Shown: positions 1 to 5,877 of the stretch, piece after piece | Layout of the letters: the number at the start of each line of letters is the position of its first letter | Numbering within the stretch: position 1 is the first letter of the stretch | Assembly: GCA_012274205.1 (NCBI GenBank) | Contig: JAAOZY010000356.1 | Span: forward strand, 1 to 10,412 | DNA: 10,412 nt | Reading direction: 5' to 3' | DNA from: Betaproteobacteria bacterium | Lineage (GTDB): Bacteria; Pseudomonadota; Gammaproteobacteria; Burkholderiales; SG8-39 | Position numbers and translations under genes: made by a program | Notes under the pieces: generated by a model | Databases searched by the model: none | What the model was told of the DNA's origin: nothing | The model's input: only the letters and a program-made list of their open reading frames with translations

Positions 1-256
1 CGCGGCTCTCGCTCGCGAGGTTGTCGCCCGCGCGCAGGCGCTGCGCCAGCTCCTCGCGGATCGCATCGAGGCGCACACGGGTGTCGTACCACTGCCACGC
101 GACCACCGCAGTCGCCGCCAGCAGCACCAGCATCAGCGGCAGGCGCCAGTTGAGCGGTGCCGGTTCGCGCGCGCTGCGCCCGCTCGGCTCCTCCGGCGGC
201 GCAGGCGCTATCGGCTCGGCAGCGCTCTGGTCCGGTTCGGCATTGCTTTCGTTCAT
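1..256 (-). CDS. hemX: HemX, N-terminal part (partial)
   Basis: This is the first 85 codons of a gene that runs off the left edge of the window. The protein begins MNESNAEPDQ and has an acidic, Pro/Ala-rich cytoplasmic N-terminus (about residues 1-38). One hydrophobic membrane segment follows (about 39-57, RLPLMLVLLAATAVVAWQW), and then a charged stretch (YDTRVRLDAIREELAQRLR) that looks like the start of a coiled coil. This layout is typical of HemX, the membrane-anchored protein encoded after hemD and often labelled uroporphyrin-III C-methyltransferase, although its enzymatic role is doubtful. It lies 39 nt after the hemD stop in the same reading frame, with no other stop between. I chose ATG at 256 because no in-frame start lies between it and the hemD stop. 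No Shine-Dalgarno is visible. The identification rests on topology and position, since the conserved C-terminal domain is outside the window. Confidence 0.82.
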   Translation of the reverse strand, partial: MNESNAEPDQSAAEPIAPAPPEEPSGRSAREPAPLNWRLPLMLVLLAATAVVAWQWYDTRVRLDAIREELAQRLRAGDNLASESR

Positions 257-295
257 GGCGGCAGTATCGATCGCTTGGGTATCACAGCCTGAGTA

Positions 296-1069
296 TCACA
301 CTTTAGCAAAAAAACCAGCCAGCCCCGCGACCAGGCCCTCGTCGCCCGGGCCGGTCAGCACCACGGTCTGCACATTCAGGGCGCGCGCCGCAGCGGCGAT
401 GCGCTCGTGCGGCGCGAATATGGGGGTGCCCTGCAGGCATTGCCGCCCGGCTTCCCCCAGCATCGCGTGCAGGTTGGCCAGGCCTTCGCTCGACGTCAGC
501 GTGAACGCATCGAGCTCGCGCCGCGCGAACCGGGCAAGCAGCGGCGCCGGGTCCGCATCGGGCCGGCCGCGGCGGTAGCATTCGGCATACTCGACGGCGG
601 CGCCGCGCGCGGCGAGCGTCTCGCCCAGCAGTTCGCGCCCGCCTTCGCCGCGAAAAATCACCACGCGCTTGCCCTGCATCGCGGCAAGCTCGGGCAAGGC
701 CAGCAGGCCCTCGCTGTCGAAGCGCTCGCGCGGTGCGATGACGCCGGAAAAGCCGTGGCGCTCCAGCTCACGTTCGCTGCCGCGTCCGACCGTGGCGACG
801 CGCAGGTCCGGCGGCCAGGCGCGCCGCGCGCGCACCAGCGCGAGCCCGTGGCTCGCCGCATTGGCGCTCACGAAGATGGCAAGATCGAATGTTTCCAGGC
901 GCCCGATCAGCGCGTGCAGCTGCGCCGGCTCACCGCACGGAAAGATAGCCAGCGCCGGGTAGAGCAGCGGCTCGCCGCCGGCGGCGCGAATCAGCGCCGC
1001 GAGATGTGCCGCCTGCCCGGCGGGGCGCGTCACCACGACGCGGCGCCCGGCCAGCGCCGTCGAGCTCAT
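296..1069 (-). CDS. hemD: Uroporphyrinogen-III synthase
   Basis: HemD closes and inverts ring D of linear hydroxymethylbilane to give uroporphyrinogen III, the branch point to haem, sirohaem and cobalamin; it is cytosolic. The 257-residue length is normal for the family. Although HemD proteins are poorly conserved, the usual landmarks are present: an N-terminal VVVTRPAGQ (11-19), FVSANAA (66-72), a TVGRGSERELERHG segment (92-105), FRGEGGRELL (138-147), AECYRR (161-166, with the conserved Tyr at 164) and TSSEGL (191-196) near the second domain interface. Its ATG overlaps the hemC stop as ATGA (4 nt), so translation is probably coupled to hemC. The gene ends in TGA at 296-298, and hemX follows in the same frame, so hemD and hemX could be read as a HemD-HemX fusion with one interrupting stop. 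Identification is strong from sequence plus context. Confidence 0.93.
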   Translation of the reverse strand: MSSTALAGRRVVVTRPAGQAAHLAALIRAAGGEPLLYPALAIFPCGEPAQLHALIGRLETFDLAIFVSANAASHGLALVRARRAWPPDLRVATVGRGSERELERHGFSGVIAPRERFDSEGLLALPELAAMQGKRVVIFRGEGGRELLGETLAARGAAVEYAECYRRGRPDADPAPLLARFARRELDAFTLTSSEGLANLHAMLGEAGRQCLQGTPIFAPHERIAAAARALNVQTVVLTGPGDEGLVAGLAGFFAKV

Positions 1070-1992
1070 AGCAGCGCGGCGAGTATGCGGTCGGCGCCCT
1101 GCGCGCGCAGTTCGGCGGCGAGGCGCACGCCCAGTTCCTCGGGCGACCCGGAAGGACCCGAGACCGCCGCCGTGATCATGTCGGTTCCGTCCGGACTGGC
1201 CACCAGTCCGCGCAGCTCGAGGGTGGCGGCGCCGGCGCTGGCGTAGGCGGCGAGCGGCAGCTGGCAGCTGCCGCCGAGGGCGCGGCTCACCGCGCGCTCG
1301 GCGCGCACCGCGAGTTCGGTGGCGCGGTGATTGAGCGGCGCGAGGCAGGCGGCGATGTCCGCGCGTTCTGCGCGATATTCGATCGCGAGCGCACCCTGCC
1401 CCGCGGCGGGCAGGCTCTGCTCCACCGTCAGCACCGAGCGGATGCGCGCCCCCAGTCCGAGGCGCTTGAGGCCGGCGGCGGCAAGGATGATCGCATCGTG
1501 CTCGCCGCGATCGAGCTTGGCCAGGCGCGTATCGAGGTTGCCGCGCAGGCTGTTGACGACGAGCAGCGGATAGCGGCTGCGCAGCTGCGCTTCGCGCCTC
1601 AGGCTGGAGGTGCCGACCACGGCGCCGGCGGGCAGCGCGTCGAGGCTGTCGAATTTCCGGGAGACGAAGGCGTCGCGCGGGTCTTCGCGCTCGAGGATTG
1701 CGCCCAGCGCGAAACCCGCGGGCAATTCCATCGGCACGTCCTTGGCCGAGTGCACGGCCAGATCGGCGCGGCCCTGCGCCAGCGCCAGTTCCAGTTCTTT
1801 CACGAACAGGCCCTTGCCCCCGATCTTGGCGAGCGAGGTATCGAGGATTTCATCCCCGCGCGTGGACAGCGCAAGCAGTTCCACCGAGCAATCCGGATAT
1901 AATCCGCGCAGCCGCTCGCGCACATGCTCGGCCTGCCACAGCGCCAGACGGCTTTGGCGTGTGGCAATCACGATGCGTTCTGGATGTTTCAA
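1066..1992 (-). CDS. hemC: Porphobilinogen deaminase (hydroxymethylbilane synthase)
   Basis: HemC joins four porphobilinogen molecules into hydroxymethylbilane using a covalently bound dipyrromethane cofactor. The 308-residue protein carries all family hallmarks: IATRQSRLALWQAEHV (9-24), STRGDEI (43-49), KIGGKGLFVKELE (56-68), HSAKDVP (81-87, with the catalytic Asp at 85), GTSSLRR (127-133), NSLRGNLDTRL (147-157), AAGQGALAIE (196-205) and GGSCQLPLAAYA (240-251). Cys243 in the last motif is the expected cofactor attachment residue. The start is TTG at 1992. It is the only start-type codon between an upstream in-frame TAG and the conserved IVIATR block, and the resulting N-terminus (MKHPERIVIATR) has the usual length. 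No good Shine-Dalgarno precedes it. It heads the hemC-hemD-hemX operon and overlaps hemD by 4 nt. A candidate extended -10 promoter lies in the divergent gene at 2038-2046. Confidence 0.96.
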   Translation of the reverse strand: MKHPERIVIATRQSRLALWQAEHVRERLRGLYPDCSVELLALSTRGDEILDTSLAKIGGKGLFVKELELALAQGRADLAVHSAKDVPMELPAGFALGAILEREDPRDAFVSRKFDSLDALPAGAVVGTSSLRREAQLRSRYPLLVVNSLRGNLDTRLAKLDRGEHDAIILAAAGLKRLGLGARIRSVLTVEQSLPAAGQGALAIEYRAERADIAACLAPLNHRATELAVRAERAVSRALGGSCQLPLAAYASAGAATLELRGLVASPDGTDMITAAVSGPSGSPEELGVRLAAELRAQGADRILAALL

Positions 1993-2007
1993 GACGGGAT
2001 TTCTGCT

Positions 2008-2493
2008 ATGGCAGCACGCTCGGTGCCTGTGTACTGGATTCTAGCATGCCTCGCCGCGCTGTTCGTCGCCGCGCCGGCAGCCGCGCAAATGACGCAGGCG
2101 CACGATCTCGCGACCGATGCAAGGCTCGCGGCCGCGCGCAGGATACCGCTGCTGCTGCTGTTCTCGGAGACCGGCTGTCCCTGGTGCGAGCGCGCCAGAC
2201 AGGAATTCCTGTTGCCGATGCAGCGCAACCCGGACTATCAGGCGAAGGTGATGATGCGCGAGATCGTGGTCGACAGCGCCGCCGCGCTGGTGGATTTCGA
2301 CGGCAACAGGACTACCCAGGCGGAATTCGCGCGGCGCAGCCGCATCAGCATGATGCCCACGGTGATGCTGTTCGGCCGGCGCGGGCAGGCGCTGGCCGAG
2401 CCGGTGGTGGGCTTCGGCAGCAGCGACTACTACGGCTATTTCATCGACCAGCGCATCGACACCGCGCTCGCCAGCCTGCGCGAGCGCCGCTAA
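2008..2493 (+). CDS. Exported thioredoxin-fold protein (CPWC)
   Basis: The product is a 161-residue protein with a Sec-type signal peptide: positively charged start, hydrophobic core YWILACLAALFVAA at about 9-22, and a likely cleavage after APAAA at residue 26. The mature part is a compact thioredoxin fold with ETGCPWCERA (active-site cysteines 57 and 60), a VVD segment (88-89-ish strand) and a cis-proline signature MMPTVMLFG (115-123, Pro117). This resembles the small periplasmic SoxW/thioredoxin_7-like disulfide reductases. The client is unknown; one possibility is cytochrome c or another haem-related thiol, given the neighbours, but that is inference only. I chose ATG at 2008 because it gives a clean signal peptide. 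In-frame upstream starts at 1924 and 1984 would overlap hemC and spoil the signal sequence. Only 15 nt separate this start from that of divergent hemC. It sits on the opposite strand between the regulator pair and hemC. Confidence 0.85.
   Translation: MAARSVPVYWILACLAALFVAAPAAAQMTQAHDLATDARLAAARRIPLLLLFSETGCPWCERARQEFLLPMQRNPDYQAKVMMREIVVDSAAALVDFDGNRTTQAEFARRSRISMMPTVMLFGRRGQALAEPVVGFGSSDYYGYFIDQRIDTALASLRERR
2038..2046 (-). promoter_or_regulatory. Candidate extended -10 promoter for hemC
   Basis: On the minus strand the sequence reads TGC-TAGAAT, a TGn motif joined to a -10 hexamer with five of six consensus bases. It would place the transcription start near 2031 and give a leader of about 38 nt before the hemC TTG. 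No recognisable -35 is present at the right distance, as expected for an extended -10 promoter. The motif lies inside the signal-peptide codons of the divergent thioredoxin-like gene, since the 15-nt space between the two starts is too short for a promoter. This is a motif match only. Confidence 0.4.
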
Positions 2494-2616
2494 GCGGCAC
2501 GGGCCGGCTTAGAGTCTGTTTCAATATGAGGGGAAATCCCCTGCGGGGACTTGCTTCGCGGCGACTCCCCTCATACTCCCCTGTATCGGCCGTTGCAAAA
2601 TGTCAATTTGCAACGG
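2492..2616. repeat. Nested palindromic element between convergent genes
   Basis: The 127-nt gap between the thioredoxin-like gene and the response regulator is almost entirely inverted repeats. A weak bulged stem follows the first stop (AAGCGGC with GCCGGCTT, 2492-2511). TATGAGGGGA (2525-2534) pairs perfectly with TCCCCTCATA (2566-2575) across a 31-nt interior. That interior holds a second perfect hairpin, TCCCC-TGC-GGGGA (2537-2549), and GGGG (2530-2533) can alternatively pair with CCCC (2538-2541). A separate hairpin, CCGTTGCAAA with TTTGCAACGG (2590-2599 and 2607-2616, 7-nt loop), begins 4 nt beyond the regulator stop codon. None of the stems is followed by a clear T-tract, so intrinsic termination is uncertain. 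The compound architecture resembles dispersed repetitive extragenic palindromes. Copies elsewhere in the genome cannot be seen here. Confidence 0.6.
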
Positions 2617-2620
2617 ATTC

Positions 2621-3379
2621 CTAGCCGGCGGCGAGTTCCTTCACCACCGGCCATTGCCGCCGGCTCACGGCGAGCCGCTCGGCGCAGCCGTCGAGCAGCA
2701 CCACCCAGCCCTGTTCGCCGTCCTGCACTTCGCCTTTCTCGAATCCGCGGATGCGTGATTTCGCCACCAGGCAGTTTCGGTGCACGCGCACCAAGGCCTC
2801 GGCAAACTCCTGCTCCAGGTGGGTCAGCGATTCCTCCAGCAGGTATTCGCGCTGCGCGGTGTGGATGGTGACGTACTTCAGCTCGGCCCGCAGAAACAGG
2901 ATATCCGACACCGGGACCAGGGTGATGCGCCCGCGCTCGGCCACGGGAAGGTGCCGGCGCGGCGCGCGCTCCAGCCCGCGCAGCGCTTCGCCGCTGGGGG
3001 CCGCAAGGGCGCGCGCGCGCTCGAGCGCCGCGAGCAGGCGCGCGCGGCGCACCGGCTTCAGCAGATAGTCCAGCGCGCGCAGCTCGAACGCCTTGATCGC
3101 GTACTCGTCGTAGGCGCTGACGAATATGATGGCCGGCGGCGCGGGCAGCGCGAGCGCATGGCGCGCGAACTCGATGCCGCTCATCTGCGGCATGCGGATG
3201 TCCACCAGCACCAGGTCCGCCGCGATCGAAGCGAGCAGCTCGAGCGCCTCGCGCCCGCTGGCGGCCTCGCCCACCACCGTCGCGCTCACCTGCGGCGCGC
3301 AATCGGCGATGAGTTCCTTCAGACGCGCGCGCGCCGGCGCCTCGTCGTCGACCAACACCACGCGCAATGCGCCGCTCAC
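2621..3379 (-). CDS. algR: LytTR-family response regulator (AlgR-like)
   Basis: This is a 252-residue DNA-binding response regulator. The N-terminal receiver domain (about 5-120) has the acidic pocket DDE (11-13), the phosphoacceptor Asp60 in LVDIRMPQMSG, the switch Ser88 (FVSAYDEYA) and Lys108 (LDYLLKPV). The C-terminal LytTR domain (about 150-248) contains LFLRAELKYVTIHT, REYLLEESL and VRVHRNCLVAKSRI, the usual winged beta-type DNA-binding fold of the AlgR/LytR/AgrA family. The start is GTG at 3379, which overlaps the kinase stop as GTGA (4 nt) and has GGAGG five bases upstream. This fits the family N-terminus far better than longer forms that run through the kinase gene in another frame. 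In Pseudomonas, AlgR lies between AlgZ/FimS and hemC, as here. Family assignment is firm; the targets (exopolysaccharide, pili) cannot be read from this window. Confidence 0.92.
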   Translation of the reverse strand: MSGALRVVLVDDEAPARARLKELIADCAPQVSATVVGEAASGREALELLASIAADLVLVDIRMPQMSGIEFARHALALPAPPAIIFVSAYDEYAIKAFELRALDYLLKPVRRARLLAALERARALAAPSGEALRGLERAPRRHLPVAERGRITLVPVSDILFLRAELKYVTIHTAQREYLLEESLTHLEQEFAEALVRVHRNCLVAKSRIRGFEKGEVQDGEQGWVVLLDGCAERLAVSRRQWPVVKELAAG

Positions 3380-4389
3380 TCCTGCCTCCGGTAGGGCAGC
3401 ACGATGCGAATCTCGAATTTGTCGCCGACCACTTCCGTTTCCAGGCTCGCCTCGACGTCGAAATGCAGCGCCAGCCGTTCGCGCAGGTTGGCAAGCGCCA
3501 TGCGATTGCCGGCGCGATGCTGGTAGTCGGGGTGATAGGGATTGGCGACGAGCAGGCGCAGTTCGTTCTTTTCGCGCGCGATGCGTATGCGCACCGTGCC
3601 CGGCTCCAGGCCCGGCTCGATGCCGTGGTAGATCGCATTTTCCACCAGCGGCTGCAGCAGCAGCTGCGGCACGCGCGCGTCCCCGGGCGCGTCCTCGACC
3701 TCCCAGTCGATGCGCAGGCGCTCGCCCAGGCGCAGCTGCTCCAGGCTGAGGTACTGCCGGCACAGCGCCAGCTCGTCGGCCAGCGTGGACAGCTGCCGGT
3801 TGTCCTGCATCAGCGCGCGAAACAGCTCCGCCAGATCTTCCAGCGCTGCCTCGGCGCGCTGCGGTTCGCTGCGGATCAGCGACAGCACGGCATTGAGGCT
3901 GTTGAACAGGAAATGCGGCCGGATGCGCGCCTGCAGCGCGTACAGCCGCGCATCGGCGAGCGCCGGCGAATAGGCGCGCCGGCGCCAGAAGAAATAGGCG
4001 CTGATGAGCGCCGCGAGCAGCGCACCGAGCAGCGCAGCGCGCAGCAGGTCGTAAGGCGCGGGCGCTCCCCCGAGCAGCGCGCCCAGCTGCAGCGCCAGCG
4101 CGCTCCACGCCGCCACCAGCAGCATCACCGCCGCCACGCCCCAGGCGTAGCGCAGGCGCGCGAGCGATGTCGACAGCGCGTACAGGGACACCAGCGATGC
4201 GAGCAGCACCGGCTCGAGCACCGCCGCCGACTGCGCGAACTGCGGCGCGAATTGCGCGCCATCGCGCGACAGGAGCAGCGCCGCAGCGAAGCCGGCAACA
4301 TTGCCGAGCAGCAGGATGCGCAGCGCCACGCCCAGATTGCGGAAATCCGGCAGGGAGTCCGAAGCTGCGTTTTGCTCTATACTTGACAC
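3376..4389 (-). CDS. algZ: LytS/AlgZ-type membrane histidine kinase
   Basis: The product is a 337-residue sensor kinase with an integral-membrane N-terminus and no obvious periplasmic sensor. After the conserved LPDFRNLG (13-20), hydrophobic segments lie at about 21-40, 55-77, 82-107 and 115-135. The HisKA_7TM-independent His_kinase family (PF06580) box is RPHFLFNSLNAVLSLIR, with the phospho-accepting His at 159. The ATP-binding part has LVENAIYHGIEP (248-259, Asn251) and a G-box GNRMALANLRERL (294-306). The position normally holding a DxG reads VANP (281-284), a variant also known in AlgZ-like kinases. The start is GTG at 4389; an in-frame TAG lies 21 nt upstream, so there is little alternative. 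It is transcribed divergently from argH and is translationally coupled to the response regulator. The pair matches AlgZ(FimS)/AlgR by both sequence and synteny. The stimulus is unknown. Confidence 0.9.
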   Translation of the reverse strand: MSSIEQNAASDSLPDFRNLGVALRILLLGNVAGFAAALLLSRDGAQFAPQFAQSAAVLEPVLLASLVSLYALSTSLARLRYAWGVAAVMLLVAAWSALALQLGALLGGAPAPYDLLRAALLGALLAALISAYFFWRRRAYSPALADARLYALQARIRPHFLFNSLNAVLSLIRSEPQRAEAALEDLAELFRALMQDNRQLSTLADELALCRQYLSLEQLRLGERLRIDWEVEDAPGDARVPQLLLQPLVENAIYHGIEPGLEPGTVRIRIAREKNELRLLVANPYHPDYQHRAGNRMALANLRERLALHFDVEASLETEVVGDKFEIRIVLPYRRQE

Positions 4390-4414
4390 AGATAAGGCAT
4401 TGAAAATCTATGTT
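4383..4414 (+). promoter_or_regulatory. Candidate argH promoter
   Basis: A perfect TTGACA lies at 4383-4388, followed by an AT-rich stretch unusual for this DNA. The best -10 candidate is TATGTT at 4409-4414, but the 20-nt spacing is too long for a good sigma70 promoter. TCTATG at the better 18-nt spacing matches poorly. A separate TATACT at 4378-4383 could be a -10 with a weak -35. The 75-nt gap must also serve divergent algZ; TTAACA on the minus strand (4411-4416) is a possible -35 there. The sequence supports a promoter region, not an exact promoter. Confidence 0.3.
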
Positions 4415-4464
4415 AATTGGCGCAGACGCGCCGGACTGTTTCGATTCTGACTGCAATCAGCGCA

Positions 4465-5868
4465 ATGAGCAAGAACACACGCAACAAGCCGCAGCCGCGC
4501 GCCGCCTGGTCGGGGCGTTTTGCCGAACCGGTCGCCGAGCGGGTGCTGCGCTATACCGCCTCCGTCGGCTTCGACCAGCGTCTGGCGGAACACGACATCC
4601 GCGGTTCGCTCGCGCACGCGCGCATGCTCGCCGCGTGCAAGCTGATCTCCAAAGCCGACCTTGCCGCTATCGAAGCGGGCATGCGCACCATCCTCGCGGA
4701 AATTCGCGGCGGGAAATTCAAGTGGTCGCTCGCGAGCGAGGACGTGCACCTGAACATCGAGCGGCGCCTGACGGCGCTCGCGGGTGACGCCGGCAAACGG
4801 CTGCATACCGCGCGCTCGCGCAACGACCAGGTGGCCACCGACGTGCGCCTGTGGCTGCGCGATATGATCGATGCAATCGACGCGCAGCTGCGCTCGCTGC
4901 AGGCGAGCCTGCTCGACCAGGCAGAGCGCCACGCGGGCACGGTGATGCCCGGTTTCACCCACCTGCAGGTGGCGCAGCCGGTGACCTTCGGCCACCACCT
5001 GATGGCGTATTTCGAAATGTTCGCGCGCGACCGTGAACGGCTTGCCGACTGCCGCAGGCGCGTGAACCGCCTGCCGCTGGGCGCGGCCGCGCTCGCGGGA
5101 ACCTCTTACGCGATTGATCGCGACATGGTGGCGAGGGAACTGGGCTTCGACGGCGTCTGCGCCAATTCGCTCGACGCCGTGTCGGATCGCGATTTCGCCG
5201 TCGAATTCTGCGCCTTCGCCGCACTGGTCATGATCCACGTCTCGCGCCTGTCCGAGGAGCTGGTGCTGTGGATGAGCCCGCGCTACGGCTTCATCCGCCT
5301 GCCCGACCGCTTCTGCACCGGATCGTCGATCATGCCGCAGAAGAAGAATCCGGACGTGCCCGAACTCGCGCGCGGCAAAACCGGCCGCGCCGCCGGCAAC
5401 CTGATGGCGCTGCTGATGCTGATGAAAGCGCAGCCGCTCGCCTACAACAAGGACAATCAGGAAGACAAGGAGCCGCTGTTCGACAGCGCCGACACGGTGT
5501 CCGACACGCTCGCAATTTTCACCGACATGGTCGCCGGCATTGAAGTCGACGCGGCGGCGATGCGCGCCGCGGCGCTCGAGGGCCATGCGACCGCGACCGA
5601 TCTCGCCGACTACCTCGTGAAAAAAGGCCTGCCGTTCCGCGACGCGCACGAAGCCGTGGCGCGCGCGGTGCGCGCCGCAGATGCGCGCGGCTGCGATCTG
5701 GCCGCGCTCGGCCTGGCTGAATTGCGCAAATTCTCGCCGCTCGCCGGCGCCGACGTGTTCAAGGTGCTGACGCTGGAGGGTTCGCTTGCCAGCCGCAATC
5801 ACGCCGGCGGCACCGCACCCGCGCGCGTGCGCGCGGCGGTGAAGCGCGCGCGCGCGCGCCTGCGCTGA
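4465..5868 (+). CDS. argH: Argininosuccinate lyase
   Basis: ArgH cleaves argininosuccinate to arginine and fumarate, the last step of arginine biosynthesis; the family forms cytosolic tetramers of the fumarase/aspartase superfamily. From ATG 4465 the protein is 467 residues, close to the usual 455-470. The three superfamily regions are present: TARSRNDQVATD (115-126), MPGFTHLQVAQPV (161-173, with the catalytic-loop His at 166) and GSSIMPQKKNPD (286-297), the signature loop that carries the catalytic Ser. WSGRF (15-19) is the normal beginning of the conserved part. A TTG at 4417 in frame would add 16 residues with no family support, and neither start has a good Shine-Dalgarno. The C-terminus ends in a basic Arg/Ala tail encoded by a (GC)8 run. 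It is probably the first gene of an operon with the protein kinase 9 nt downstream. Confidence 0.96.
   Translation: MSKNTRNKPQPRAAWSGRFAEPVAERVLRYTASVGFDQRLAEHDIRGSLAHARMLAACKLISKADLAAIEAGMRTILAEIRGGKFKWSLASEDVHLNIERRLTALAGDAGKRLHTARSRNDQVATDVRLWLRDMIDAIDAQLRSLQASLLDQAERHAGTVMPGFTHLQVAQPVTFGHHLMAYFEMFARDRERLADCRRRVNRLPLGAAALAGTSYAIDRDMVARELGFDGVCANSLDAVSDRDFAVEFCAFAALVMIHVSRLSEELVLWMSPRYGFIRLPDRFCTGSSIMPQKKNPDVPELARGKTGRAAGNLMALLMLMKAQPLAYNKDNQEDKEPLFDSADTVSDTLAIFTDMVAGIEVDAAAMRAAALEGHATATDLADYLVKKGLPFRDAHEAVARAVRAADARGCDLAALGLAELRKFSPLAGADVFKVLTLEGSLASRNHAGGTAPARVRAAVKRARARLR
5844..5859. repeat. (GC)8 dinucleotide run
   Basis: Sixteen uninterrupted bases of alternating G and C encode part of the Arg/Ala tail of ArgH, just before its stop. 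Such runs can adopt left-handed DNA and are prone to slippage. A two-base change would alter the last few ArgH residues and could disturb coupling to the kinase start 19 nt further on. No sign of an existing frameshift is seen. Confidence 0.7.
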
Positions 5869-5877
5869 GGCGCGGCA

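Noticed and set aside
1898..1903. A perfect TATAAT on the plus strand as a promoter for the thioredoxin-like gene.
   Set aside because: It lies within conserved hemC codons (Tyr-Pro-Asp), about 105 nt from the start codon, with no -35 at a suitable distance. Chance is likely.
3367..4386. A 339-codon plus-strand open frame opposite the histidine kinase gene.
   Set aside because: Gln/Arg/Ala-rich translation of the antisense strand; the kinase has H, N and G boxes in the minus frame.
4399..4417. AT-rich segment before argH considered as an ArgR operator.
   Set aside because: Only one half-site fragment (TGAA) resembles an ARG box; the symmetric half is missing.
2621..4456. An open frame reading 611 residues through the regulator and back across the kinase gene.
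   Set aside because: The upstream part is the kinase gene read in the wrong frame. The true regulator start is GTG 3379, with GGAGG and a GTGA overlap.
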